64,000 bases of DNA from Patagioenas fasciata. Lineage: Eukaryota > Chordata > Aves > Columbiformes > Columbidae. Below are positions 12,901-23,900 of the stretch, one piece after another; the stretch's first letter is position 1; each line of letters opens with the position of its first letter. The translations under genes were made by a program, and so were the position numbers. The stretch spans positions 126,152,661 to 126,216,660 of the forward strand of contig NC_092522.1 in NCBI RefSeq assembly GCF_037038585.1, given 5' to 3'. The notes under the pieces are model-generated. The model had not been told where the DNA came from, made no database searches, and saw nothing but the letters and a program-made list of their open reading frames with translations.

Positions 12901-15900
12901 GGTGTTTCGGCTGTGCTCGGCACGGGACTGGATGACTTCTTTGTTCAGCTTTCTAAAGCTGCAGATGAGTACGAGAGGTAAGGCCGTGACCGTCAGCCCC
13001 TGAAGTTACCCATTCACTCCTTCCATTGGAAGGGCTGTTCAAGGCAGCCCAGGGCGCTGGTAACTTCAGTGCAAGAGGCACCACAACAGGCAGCAAAGGG
13101 AGAGTTCAGTGGTGATTTTTGTGCTAACTGTTCAGTGAAGGAGTAAAAACCGTCTGTGCCAGCAGATCTGTGATTCCGTACAATGACCGAGGGCGAGCTG
13201 TCCTCGGGAAGCTCACTGGTCGCTGGCAGACCGAACAGGTGGGCAAGTGGAAATCCAATAATCCTCTGAGAATTCGCTCCTTGCTGGATTCCTCCCCATG
13301 AAACGCTGCCAGGATGCTCTGTAACACTAGAGAGCAAACACAGTAACTTGGGTTACTTGGAAATACCTAAACCAGACCATAGACTGTTGTTGGGGGAAAA
13401 TATATCATGCTGGACTGGACAGCTGGAGAGAGTGTGCCCTGGCTTCATGCTCCCAGGTCTAACTAGTCTGGCCTAGTCTTGCCCCAGGTTTGTGTGCTGC
13501 CTGCTCTGCTGACATACAGACAGACCCGTTCTTTCCCTTATCCCTCTGTTTTCCTGACTTGTTCCTCCACAAATCTCTAAGTCCCTCCCTTTTCCCACCT
13601 TTGGTTCCTCCCCTAAACATCCCACAATAAATTCTGTGCTATCCCCAAGTGCTCTTTCTCTGCCCCCGGGCAGCCCCCGCTCACCGGGTGACGCCGGGAG
13701 CTCCGCTGGGTCATGGTGATGGTGTCACCACGGTGATGGTGTCACACCAAGGCCACGGGAGGGTGGTTCTGGGACAGCCCCGGGGGCTGGGATGGGGGTC
13801 ATTCCTCCAACTCCTCCAGCTGGGTTCCTGCCAGCCCCTGTGCCTCCGTGTCCCCTGGGCTCACTGAGGTGGCTCTGCCCCAGTTTGGCGGCTCTGCCCC
13901 AGTTTGGTGGCTCTGCCCCAGTTTGATGGCTCTGTCCCGTTTTGGTGGCTCTATCCTGGTTTGGTGGCTCTGCCCTGGTGGCTCTGTCCCGTTTTGGTGG
14001 CTCTTCCCTGGTTTGATGTCTCTCCTGGATGGGCCCGGGGGTATTTGGGCAGGGTGTCATTTGTGCTGTCCCCGCTCCCTCCCGTTGTCTCTGTGCTCTT
14101 TGGAGGGGCTGAGGAGTTTCACCACGTAACCAACAGCTGCTCTGGGATCCACGGCCTGTGTAACAAACCCTCGTTAGCGGTTTCACGTCAGCCGTGTGCG
14201 TGCAGCCCAGACAGGCGGTCGTGTCCTGGGGGAGGCGATTGTCCCTTTCTGCTCTGCGCTGTGGGACCCGTCTGGGTCTCTGTGTCCAGCCCTGCCCGTG
14301 GCAGAGGACACAGAGCTGTTAGAGCCGGTCCAGGGGCCACGATGGCAGTTGGGACTGGAGCACCGTGAAGAGCCTGAGAGCCCCAGCCTGCAGGAGGAAG
14401 GGCTCCATAGACCTCACTGTGGCCTTTCAGCATGTGGAGGGGATGTAAGAGAGACAGAGTGAGGCGTTTTATGCAGGTGTGTAGTGGTGGGACACAGGCC
14501 AGCAGGTTTAAACCGCAAAAGGGTAGATTTAGATGGGACTTAAGACATTTTGTATGGTGAGGGTGGGGAGACACTGGAGCAGGTTGCCCAAAGAAGTTGT
14601 GGACTCCCCATCACTGTCAGTGTTCAAGGTCAAGTTGGATGGCGCTTTGAGCAACCTGATCTAGTGAAGATGTCCCTGCCCGTGGCAATGGAGGTTGGAC
14701 CAGGTGATACCTGAAGGTTCCTTCCAACCCAAACTGTCCATGATTCTATAGGGCATGCACATCTACTTCATCCTTCCTTCATTAAAGAAATGTCCAAGGT
14801 CCCGTCGTGGTGCTTTGGTTGGGAAGCCCGAGAGCTCCTTTCTGAGTTGCCTTTGAACTCTCGGGAGGCGCGAGCACCGGCAGAGGAGGCCGTGTCTGTG
14901 GTTCCAGGAGGTGACAGATGGGCTAACAGGGACATGGCCACCTCAGCCAGGCTGCTTTGATTTCTTATCCAACAAGGTGGTGTGAGAAAGGTTCCCTATT
15001 TTAACCGAGTATGTTCACTTATTTTTCATCCAAATCTGTATAAAAAAGTACTGTTAGCCTTTCTGAAACGTCTCTCAAACGTGAAAGCCTGGAGGAAACT
15101 TGGGGGAGGGAGGGTGTCCAGAAACAAGCCCCCAAATGATCCATACTTATTATAAATGGTGTATTAATTCAGAGTGGGTGCACTGTCTGTGTCTTTTCAG
15201 AGAGTACCGTCCAGAATATGAGCGCCTGAGAAAAACACTGGTAAGTACTTTTAACCCTTGTATACCCGGGCAGTGTGTCTTGGGGTCACTTTGATGCACA
15301 TAATTGCCTCTGTGTTGAGAGGGCCTAACATTTCATTTGCTGATCTCACTCCATGTGGAAAACTCCTGTCCTGAAGCTCACTGTGTGTCGCTTTTTCCTG
15401 GAGAGCTGTTTTGTAAAACAGATGTTGCTCAGTGTTCTAGTGCTAATAATTTACTTGGGCAAATTGTGAGAAAGTGATGGGGAAAGACTTTTATATCTTC
15501 CATTCTGAAGGACAGAAACTTTTTCAAACATAACTTTCCCAAGTGATTTGCTGAGAATATCCCTGTATCTGTCCGCACCAGTTAAGTGACTTGGACAATT
15601 AATGACTGGGACTGAATTACGGTACCAGAGTCAGTTGCTCTGCTCACTTGGAGCTCTGGCTGCCCAAGGACAGTCTCTGCAAGCACAGCTTCAGTTTGGC
15701 TTCCTGGTACTCCTGGGAATGTCTGGACGTCCATCAGGCTTTCCACATTTCTCCAAAAGTTCAGCGTACCCTCAGCTGTAACGTCAGGCCTTGCTGATCT
15801 GGCTCTGCTGGGGGACAGAACTGGTGAGGTTACTCTTCGCCTGCGTTTCACGCGTGCTCAGGACCCACATGTAACTGTACCTGCAGGAGAAGGCTCAGAA

Positions 15901-17229
15901 CAAACAGAAGAGGGAGCAGCTGGAGCACCTGTGGAAGGACATGGGCAGCGTGTGCGTGCAGGGGAACACACTTGCAGGTACCTTACCGAGCAGATTAAAT
16001 TGTGCAGAAGTTGTTTGAAGCGCCCGCCTGGGGCAGTCACATAGTGCTTGCTTTTCTGTCTTCACAGCAAAGGCGTGAAAGCAGCTTTGTGCCGGTTCCT
16101 GTAGGACGGGTCAGACGCAGCTCCTCTGTGTCAGGCACAGGCACCTTGCTGTGTGCACAGAGCAGTGGGTAGACTAGAAGTAATGAAACGCTTTAGAAAC
16201 AGTCAGAACAGGAGGAAGCTCTGCTGTTGGTTGAACTGTCGCCTTATATGAGGTTGAGTACAGCTGATGCAGACCGTCCTGTATCTTTGGACTCCAGAGC
16301 AGCTTTCTGTCCCTTAGGTTCCAATTGCTGTGTTGATGTGCAAGTAGGAATTGTGAGGGCCTGAGCCACCTTCTTGTTCACTGCTGGTCTGTGCATAACT
16401 GTTTCTGTTCCCTTCTAGGGTCTGATGATGCTTCTGCAATGGGACCCTCTGAGCTGATCCTAACGCGAGGAACTCTTGATGAAGAAGAGGAGAGGGAGAG
16501 TGATACTGATGACATTGACCATGAAGGTAAGGGAATGAGGGACCTGATCTGGTCTAAAAGCTGCCTGACTGCTCAGGAAATACGCTCTGTAGTTCATTAA
16601 CTGAATTGACTGTAAAGAATGCCTAGAAAACCAGTGAACATCTGGTCACCTCAGTAGAGGTGTCAGAATCTATAGCAGAAGCGCAGCTGCAATGCTTAGT
16701 CCAGCGATATCACCCTCTAACCTCTGTGAAAATTCAACTGTAAATTTTCTGTTCAAGTAATTATTTTTAATAGGTGTATGAGATGCATAAACCAGACAAC
16801 CCGTTACGCTTGGAGCGTGCAGGGGCCCCTGAGCCTGATCAATGCACGATATGTTTTGTAATCTTTTGGCCTGGTGGTTTCTACTCCTGTCTCTCCTCCC
16901 TTCCCTGTGGCTCCAGTCCTGGAGCAATCTTCTAAGTTCTTACAGTGTGGCTTTTATATAGCTCGCAGACTTAATCTTCATTCTTTCCCTGTTCTGTTGA
17001 TTTTTAGGTTATTTCTTTGCCTTGTAATGAAGATGAAATAGACTCTGTGTTGCTCTGACTAGCCTGACTGTAGCTCTGTTCAGTAACACAAGCAGAACAA
17101 GTGCTGAAATAGTGCTGAACTGTTGCTTTTTTCCTACCAGTTACCGAGGAGAGTCATGAAGAACCAGCCTTCAAGAACTTTATGCAAGAGACGCGGATGA
17201 AATACCAGAGAAGCAGCAATCCAAATTAA
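910..17229 (+). CDS. GPN1: GPN-loop GTPase 1, complete 14-exon gene
   Basis: GPN1 is a GTPase that acts with GPN3 in cytoplasmic assembly and nuclear import of RNA polymerase II. Coding exons, all with GT/AG borders and matching phase: 910-996, 1071-1164, 3558-3597, 5009-5075, 6786-6823, 7359-7437, 7540-7634, 9298-9343, 9924-10070, 12895-12977, 15201-15240, 15887-15977, 16419-16526, 17141-17229. They join into 367 codons plus stop, close to the 374-residue human protein. Visible motifs: P-loop GMAGSGKTT (18-26), the family-defining GPN in GLGPNGG (78-80), G3 DTPGQ (114-118), NKTD (181-184) and SAV (236-238). The C-terminus has an acidic stretch [12 protein letters not shown] and ends near [11 protein letters not shown]. 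The start is fixed by the TISU ATG. No frameshift or stop is seen, so the gene looks functional. Introns 2 and 4 are swollen by minisatellites. Confidence 0.97.
1197..2375. repeat. Minisatellite in GPN1 intron 2 (24- and 28-bp units)
   Basis: This is a tandem array starting about 35 bases after the exon 2 donor. It mixes a 24-bp unit (ACACCGGGCATTGGGAACAC plus TGTG) with a 28-bp variant in which the end is replaced by CACTGAACACACACGG. The two types alternate in a higher-order pattern. From about 2280 the units become degenerate. The minus strand is open in all three frames across the array because the unit lacks stop codons there, giving spurious reading frames over 600 residues long. Confidence 0.95.
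2814..3115 (-). mobile_element. CR1 LINE 3' fragment
   Basis: Read on the minus strand this ends in the CR1 3' tip (ATGATTCTATGATTCTAT). It carries the typical tail text, such as GGCTGCCCAGGGCAGTGCTG and a segment reading CCCCAAAGGGCTGTGGGGCA. It is truncated at its 5' side, as most CR1 copies are, and lies in GPN1 intron 2. Confidence 0.9.
5066..6150 (+). repeat. 35-copy, 31-bp array duplicating the GPN1 exon 4 splice-donor junction
   Basis: This is a tandem array of exactly 35 units of 31 bp (35 x 31 = 1085) with no insertion or deletion. Every unit contains the last ten bases of exon 4 (ATTCGATCAG, or ATCCGATCAG in late units), then the donor GTACGTGG (GTATGTGG in two units), then a short spacer such as TTGTGCTGTGTGA. 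The first unit straddles the real exon 4/intron 4 border at 5075/5076, so the repeat was seeded from that junction. Variation is limited to base changes, mainly TTGTGCT versus TTGCTCT or TTGCGCT. In the exon 4 frame each extra unit reads into TGA after six codons. Confidence 0.97.
7690..8265 (-). mobile_element. CR1 LINE fragment in GPN1 intron 7
   Basis: On the + strand the start reads TGGTTTGGGTTGGAAGGGAC, the reverse complement of a CR1 3' end. It continues into the CR1 text for the C-terminal reverse-transcriptase and 3' UTR region (AGAAGCTCCGGGGAGACC on the minus strand). It is 5'-truncated at about 8265. Confidence 0.88.
10150..11150 (+). mobile_element. CR1 LINE fragments with an internal minisatellite expansion (GPN1 intron 9)
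   Basis: Plus-oriented CR1 text is recognisable from about 10150 (AGATGCTGAGGGGTCTGCAG) through CAGACTCTGTTCAGTGGTGC to about 10500. There the stretch corresponding to the CR1 tail 'gatctgctctggtgaccc' has expanded into about a dozen units of roughly 23 bp (10497-10790). A second CR1 tail, lacking the expansion, follows at 10860-11150 and includes CACTAGATGATCTCCAGAGG. The expansion is open on the minus strand, which yields spurious reading frames. Confidence 0.85.
13865..14030 (+). repeat. About 19-bp tandem repeat in GPN1 intron 10
   Basis: Eight or so imperfect copies of a unit like GGCTCTGCCCCAGTTTGGT run head to tail. Later copies diverge to GGCTCTGTCCCGTTTTGGT. Confidence 0.85.
14360..14752 (+). 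mobile_element. CR1 LINE 3' fragment (GPN1 intron 10)
   Basis: The plus-oriented tail contains ACACTGGAGCAGGTTGCCCA and CTTTGAGCAACCTGATCTAG. It ends in CCTTCCAACCCAAACTGTCC followed by ATGATTCTAT. The wording differs from the copies at 31.9 and 35.2 kb, so it is a different CR1 subfamily. Confidence 0.88.
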
Positions 17230-17690
17230 TGAGATACTCAGAAACAGAGGGTTTGGAGTCCCTCGTAATGGAGTTAAAAGTAATGGAGCAGCATAAAGCA
17301 ACTCGCCTGGCACCATGCATGAAGCCTTCTACCTGTGAACAGCTGCTCCTCTGATACATTGATATCTTCCTGCAGTAGCTGTCGGTGATGTGAGTTACAG
17401 GTCTTTTATCCTACTGACTGCTCCACTGGCCATCTGCCACCAACTTCCTGCAGCTGACGGAGCCCGGCAGCACTTTGTTCTGCTCCAGGTTCTTTGGACG
17501 TGCCTGTTGGGAGCTGAGTTTTGAGCTCTGACAGCGGCGGCATCTCCAGCCCTTACTGGTCTCCACGGTGCGTTTGTTCCCCTGTGCAGACAGGACACAG
17601 TGAAATCCGCGCTGTGCGAAGCTCCCTCTATCTGGTGTTTGTCGTGGTTGTAATTAAATATATTTTGTGTACTAACAAATGTGTGATGGT
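17230..17690 (+). other. GPN1: GPN1 3' UTR with polyadenylation signal
   Basis: After the TAA at 17227-17229 an ATTAAA hexamer occurs at 17653-17658, followed by a GT-rich stretch (TGTGATGGTTAG). This is the first credible poly(A) signal and suggests a 3' UTR of about 450 bases. No experimental end is available. Confidence 0.6.
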
Positions 17691-17954
17691 TAGTAGCAGG
17701 AGGTTTAATTTCACTGTTCTAATGTGAAACTTTTCTGTGCTTATAGCTCACCCATATGGATACACAGCAAATGCATCCTGATTACATTACATATACACAG
17801 TACAGGTGCCTCCTAGGAAAATCCTGAGTGAAGAAAGTTCCCAGGAGATTAAGTAATAAAAAGAACATGGCTTGATTCAGCTGGGAAGGGAGGTCTGCAT
17901 GGCTGTGTACTGGCTGCGTGTATCTGTAGGTAACGTAAACCAAAGCTGTTTCTG

Positions 17955-18200
17955 TGGGTGAGTGCTCACCGTAACCCACCCCAGCAGTGCCCCGTGTCCT
18001 GAGAACCTCATCTGCTGTCCAGCCCTCCAGGGATGGTGACTCCAGCACTGCCCTGGGCAGCCTGTTCCAATGCCCCACAGCCCTTTGGGGAAGAAATTGT
18101 TCCTAAATCCAACCCCAAACTCCCCTGGCGCAACTTGAGGCCGTTTCCTCTCATCCCGTTGCTTGTTCCTTGGAATAAGGGACCAACACCTTCCATACTC
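17955..18200 (-). mobile_element. CR1 LINE fragment
   Basis: The + strand text CCAGCCCTCCAGGGATGGTG and GCCCCACAGCCCTTTGGGGA is the reverse complement of the same CR1 tail seen at 2.8, 26.1, 31.9 and 35.2 kb. The terminal tip is missing. Confidence 0.88.
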
Positions 18201-18639
18201 CAACCTCCTTCCAGGTAAATAATGCAGACAAGGACTTGGAGGTTGACTAATACTTGTTTTCCTGGTAGGAACCACAGGCACAGATGTTCACTTGCTTTTT
18301 ACCATCCTGAACTCGGAATCTTTGTTTTCTTTCCCCCAAACAATGAGGTGACCTCACTAGAGATCTCAGTGGGAATCTGGCAGCAGACTCCACCAGCACA
18401 GGTTCTGTAGCTTTGTGGAAAAACAGTTTCTGTGGATTTTACAAGTACAGCTGGCAGGGAAGGGGAATGGACGAGCAGCGGTTACCTGCCAGCTCTGATG
18501 TGATCACTGCTTTATTCACGTAGAACTTTCCAAGAGTATGACAATTGCAAATTTAGATAAACTAGACTGATCCTAGAAACAAGTATAATGAGAAGCAAAG
18601 CTGAAACAAAGACTCCATAGGATGCCAGTAAGGTTAATC

Positions 18640-19115
18640 GGAGAATCATACAATGGTTTGTGTGGGAGGACCTTCCCAGCCCCCCAGTGCCCCCCCTGCC
18701 ATGACAGGGACATCTTCACCAGCTCAGGGTGCTCAGAGCCCCGTCCAGCCTGGCCTGGGATGTCTCCAGGGATGGTTCAGCCACCACCTCTCTGCCCAAC
18801 CTGGGCCAGGCTCTCACCGCCCTCAGGGCAACAATTTCTTCCTTTTGCATTGTCTGAAGCCAGCCTCTTAGCTTCAAACCAAATACCCTTTCTATTGCTA
18901 CAGACCACGCTAAAAAGTCTCTCTCAATCTTTCTAACAAGCCCCCTGTAACTGTTGAAAGGCCGCACTAAGGTGTCCCCGGAGCTTCTCTTCTCCAGCTG
19001 AACCCCCCAGTTCTCTCACCTGTCCCCAGCAGAGCTGTTCCAGCCTCGGGTCATTCCTGGGGCTGCTCTGGCCCCTCTGCAGCAGCTCCACGTGTGTCCT
19101 GTTAAATGCTCTCAA
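18640..19115 (-). mobile_element. CR1 LINE fragment
   Basis: It begins with a degraded tip (GAGAATCATACAATGGTTTG) and continues in the reverse complement of CR1, ending near CTGCAGCAGCTCCACGTGTG. It is closely similar in extent to the copy at 7690-8265. Confidence 0.86.
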
Positions 19116-20050
19116 CCCCAGGTTTCCCACAGCAAAGTCTCAGGTATCTGTGCTTAAAAAAAAGAATCTAATCAAAAGCTAAAATGAAAACTGAATGGAA
19201 AGGTACAGCAAAGCCGCAGTCCGGACTGGGTGCCTCTCAAGGGGAGGGACCCCAACACAAAAGAGGTTTGGGCTTTTCAGCCCTCACAGCCTCTGCACCC
19301 GCTCTCCGCGTGTCCTGCACGTGCCGTCCGTGTCCTGTTTGGCCCAGTGGTGATTCTGGGCCTGGGCTCCTTTGTTTCTCACTGGGTTCTCTTTCTCCAC
19401 CCCCCAGGCAGCTCTTTGATGTGTCACTGTGATGGTTTGCAGCCTGTGCTCACACTTTCCTCTCTGGCTCCTGGTCTGGTCTGCAGGGCCCGTCACCAAA
19501 CACCCAGGGCGCGAAGGTTCTCAGGTGGCCTGAGCTCCAGCGAGCCCGGCCGCGCATCCAAGTTTGGCTGCTCTGCTAAAAGAGGCCATGCAAACAGAAC
19601 ACAGCTACAAGAACAGAATGCAAAACAACATTTAGTTGGATTAAACTTATCCCGCAACAACCAGAAGTGTCCAGTAGTTGCCAGGATGGTGAGTCAGTTC
19701 TGGGCCTCTGGCCCTCCATCATTTTAGTTAGATCCTGAATTTCCTGAATTACATTCAGTTAAAGACTCAGGAGAGTTACTGAAAATCTGCGTTTGGAAGC
19801 CATGCCTCAGTGAATGTGCAAAACCAAGTCATTTCTTTTTACTCTGGTCAGGAAACAACCGTTACACTTGAGCAAATGGCATTTGTAGTGTTGCTGGATC
19901 ACAGAGCGACAGCGTAGACACCACTGTCTGAGCCTTTCCCACGATCACCGCAACGTGTTTGCACGCCCTTGGTTCTTTTGTGAAGGTGTGTGGCCGTGGG
20001 GGTGGCCCCGAACGGGGGCCACGGGTGTTCACAGTAATGAGGGAATGGCC
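19116..20050. other. No gene recognised
   Basis: This is moderately GC-rich sequence without a supported exon or a repeat I can name. Parts may be an old interspersed repeat. SUPT7L, the usual tail-to-tail neighbour of GPN1 in mammals, is not visible on the minus strand here or further right. Confidence 0.5.
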
Positions 20051-20054
20051 CTGA

Positions 20055-20335
20055 CACAGCACCACGCTCTGTGCACCAGGCTTTCCACGTCAGGATTGGA
20101 CACGGCACCATGCTCTGTGCACCAGGCTTTCCACGTCAGGATTGGACACGGCACCATGCTCTGTGCACCAGGCTTTCCACGTCAGGATTGGACACGGCAC
20201 CATGCTCTGTGCACCAGGCTTTCCACGTCAGGATTGCACATGGCACCGCGCCCTGTGTACCAGGATTTCCACGCAGGGTTGGACACCGCACCGCGCTTTG
20301 TGCACCAGGATTTCCAGGGGACACGGCGTCACCAC
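20055..20335 (+). repeat. 46-bp tandem repeat
   Basis: About six units contain CTCTGTGCACCAGGCTTTCC and ACGTCAGGATTGGACACGG. The first four copies are nearly identical and the last two diverged. The array runs into the CpG island at 20340. Confidence 0.93.
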
Positions 20336-20339
20336 GGGA

Positions 20340-20920
20340 CCCCAGCCCCCCGGGACCCCCGAGCCCCCCGGGACACGCTGCCCCCGGATCCCCAGCCCCC
20401 CGGGACCCCCGTTCCCCGGACCCGCTGTCCCCGATCCCCGCCCGCCGCGCTCTGCGCCCCCTCCCGCCGCCGCCTTCAAACCCGCCCCTCGGCTGGCACG
20501 CACCGCCCGCCCATTGGTCGCCGCTGCGGACGGCCCCGCCCTCATCCGCCTGCCTCCCTCTCCGCCGAGCTTTCGCCGTTTCTCATTGGCCAACCACGCC
20601 GCCCGCCTGGCGGGCTGGGCGGGATCTCAGCGCTGATTGGTTGACGGGTGCAGTTGGGCGTTCGAGCGCGTGCGGGGAGGCGGCGACCGGGATAGAAAGT
20701 TGTTGAACAAGGGGCGTTGGTGAGGAGACAAAGTGGTTTCCGGGGGGGCGGACGGGACGGGTCGGGACGAGGCGAGGGTCACCCTGCTGAGCAAAGAGCG
20801 GCTGTGCGGGCAGGGAGTGTTTAACGGGGAACGGCGGGGCTGGCGCCTCAGGTTTGTCAGAGGGCAGCTGAGGCAGCACGGGCGGTGTGTGAATTCAGAC
20901 GGGCTGCAGGGTTAAATGAG
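20340..20920. promoter_or_regulatory. CpG island with three inverted CCAAT boxes
   Basis: GC-rich, CpG-dense sequence with ATTGG at 20513-20517, 20585-20589 and 20636-20640 and several CCGCCC boxes. This arrangement is typical of a TATA-less housekeeping promoter. I see no convincing coding first exon on either strand, so the transcript is unknown. It could drive a noncoding RNA, or a gene whose exons I failed to recognise in 21-29 kb. Confidence 0.65.
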
Positions 20921-23900
20921 CCGCAGCGTTGGTGGCAGCGATGAGTCTCTTGCAGAGCTCGCGGGTGTACCTGGCATTAAGTAAAAATTCTCTTCAAGCA
21001 TTTCATTTCTTTCTTGGCTATTACTGCTTTAAGTGAAGCACCTGGTTCCGCTGGAATCCCTGTCTGCCAGGGACACTTTCCGCAGGAGCGCTGGTGTCAG
21101 TGCCAGAGCCCTGGGCTCCTCCTGCCCGGGGACACGGGCTCGTCCCCACCCCAGCGCTGGGAGGACGCAGCGCGGCCTGGCGCAGTGACACGGGACGGGT
21201 GGTGAAGAGCAATAGCAGTAAGTATGTACTTTTTAAAAAAGTCTTGCCAGTTAATGATGAATCCTACTCCAGTTGTTGCCTTGTCATGATTTCTAGAAAC
21301 CCTGGCTGTCTTTCTCTTCCTCTTTACTGGTAAAGTTGTGGTTTTGTTACTAGTAGGTTACAATCAGGTGTTGATTCTGGAGGCATTGAACATGCCTGGG
21401 GAAAGCTGTAAATACAGTGAAATTGGTGATTTGTAATGTACAGTGATACTGACTGCATCTCTGGTTTTCAGTACTTTGTTCTGAGTGGCGTTTGGGAAAC
21501 GTAACAGGAAAGCCCAGCTGCAAGAGTTTAAAACTGGCTACAGGGTTATGTTGTGGGTTTTTTTTAACAAATTTAATTGGACTGTGGAAATAATTTTATA
21601 GATGCTACAAAGGTAAAAAATATAACAAGATTCGCAGAAACTGTCATCAGCTGTAATAGGAAAAAAAAGCAAAAGTAACTTTTACTTTGGTTTAAAGGAG
21701 GTATTCCAGAACTAGAAATGAAGATGAAGCTTTGCGTGGGAGGGAGATCAGCTCTGCACTAGGGAAGCTCCTTTTCCCTGGGTTTGCTGCAGCAGAGACT
21801 CAGGCACGGATTCCAGAAATTCTAAAATATCAGTTTATTTGCCAGGCACAGTGTAGAGCAGCTCGAGCTGCTGCTCCTGAAGAGGGACCGGAGCAGGAGA
21901 AGTCTTGGGCAGTCCTGCCCGCACGGTCCCGTCGGTCCAAGCTCTGGTGTTCGGTCGGCGTTCTGCCCGCAGCTCTGGGTGAGACCCGGTCGGACGCGGT
22001 TCTGTCCCCTCGCGGTGTGACGGACGCGGCTCCGCTCCCGGGGACACCTCGGTGCCTGTGACCCAGAGCTGGGCACCGCTCTGCGCTGTGACGCCTGTGC
22101 TGGGCACCAGCAGCACCTCCGGCTGCTGCCAGAGAGGCTCCTTTTCCACTGTGATCTCACGGGCGTGGGGGAGAGAGGATAAAAGTGACAAAAGCAGCTG
22201 GATGGTTCAACTTGTTTCAGAAAAGCCCCAACATACTAAAGCCAACTGCACAGCCAAACGTATTCCTTTACGTGTGAGTTTTTCAGGCAATTTCAGTGGA
22301 CTAGAGAGTCTTTTAAAAAATACAATAAAGGCAGCAAGCATGGGGACCGGCAGCCAGTAACAGGAGTGAGGCAAATGTGTATCAGTTAAATCAACTCGTC
22401 TCACGTTCTAATAATGCTCTGTTAACTTTCCAACTCCAGTGGAGTCCGACTCTCCTGCACCCCATCCATCGGCTGCGGCAGCTCGGCCACCTGTGCTTGT
22501 TCGTTTGGCTGGTTTTGGTTGTTTGTTGTTTGGGGTTTTTTTGTCCTTGTTTTTTTTTTTTTTTTTTGTTTGTTTGTTTGTTTAACCAGGACTTGAAATG
22601 AATGGGGCAAAAGAGAGGAAGGAAAACTGGGAAGAGCAGGCCAGGCCTGACCGAGACACTTAGAAATAAATATTTAGGAGTGGCAATGGCGCTTGCCACA
22701 ATAATTATCCACGTTTCCTACACGTCTATTCTAATTGTATACTAATAATTTATCCATTTCTTTCAATAATTTAATGAAGAAATATGTTCAGAAAACATTT
22801 TATGCTGAAAAAATATTCTATATTCCAGTAGTATTTTCCTGCCCGCAAACAAAAGCTGCTCTTACAGTTCATCTTATGATCATCTGGCTGAAATACACGA
22901 TTTAAATACAAGTTTCCAGCAAAGCTGCAACAAACCAGAATAAGTCACTGTCAGGGAATAGGCTGCCTTAGCTTATCAAATTACTGAGTATACGGCTTTG
23001 TACAGAACCTGGTTAGAAATGGCTTGTACAGAACTCGCTCAGCGTAAGGGAGTTTGCCCAACGCAGCTGTGAGCTGTGGTCCCTGGAACTTTGTTTGTTC
23101 TGGAAAAAGGCCTCAGAGTGCTCAAGACGAGGGAGCTGCTGAGAGAGGAACAGGACGGGTCTGCAGGGACGGGACACAGAGGGGAGTTTTGGCTACCGCA
23201 AATAACTTTTTATCTGCAGCTGCAGGTGCAAAATAGGAACTTGCAGGTCAGGACTTGGACTGACGGCCCCATCTGAGGTGAACGAGGAGATTCCGTGGAG
23301 AGCAGGGAGACCCCAGGCTCTAATGGTGCAGTTGGCCCGAGGGACGTGCGGGGGCTGGCACTGTGGGCAGAGCTGCCCAGGGTATTTCTGCAGAGGGTCC
23401 TGTGCAGCAGACACCCAGCTCGGGGTGCTCTGCGCTGTGCTGGCAAATCAGTTAATTAACAGTGATTTCTGGAATCTGTGCCAGTGTCTGCAGTGCAAAG
23501 CCTGGGGAAAAGAGCTGCCCTAGCTCGTGTGCTTTGACTCCATCCCCAGGCTCATTGAATTCTCATCTAATTAAAAACCAACAACAACAGCAACAAAGAA
23601 AAACCACTACCACCAAAAAACCAGAGACACACACAAAAAATCCCCCATAAGACTCAGAGGCGCTCCAGCTGCTGTAATTGACTTCCCCATCAGCTCTGCA
23701 TGTTGTGTTTGGTACATTCTCGCTTGCAGGTCTCTGTGAGCCTGTTTAACCAGAAGGCTTGGAGTAAAAGTTCTGAAGGAAAACTGACAGCTAATGTAGA
23801 TAAATGTCTGCTGTGGGTTGTTCTACTTCTCCTCCAGCCGCTCTTCTCTGGGTCTCAGCTGAGCCCGGCTGATTCACTGGTAATGTAAATTGCACTAATT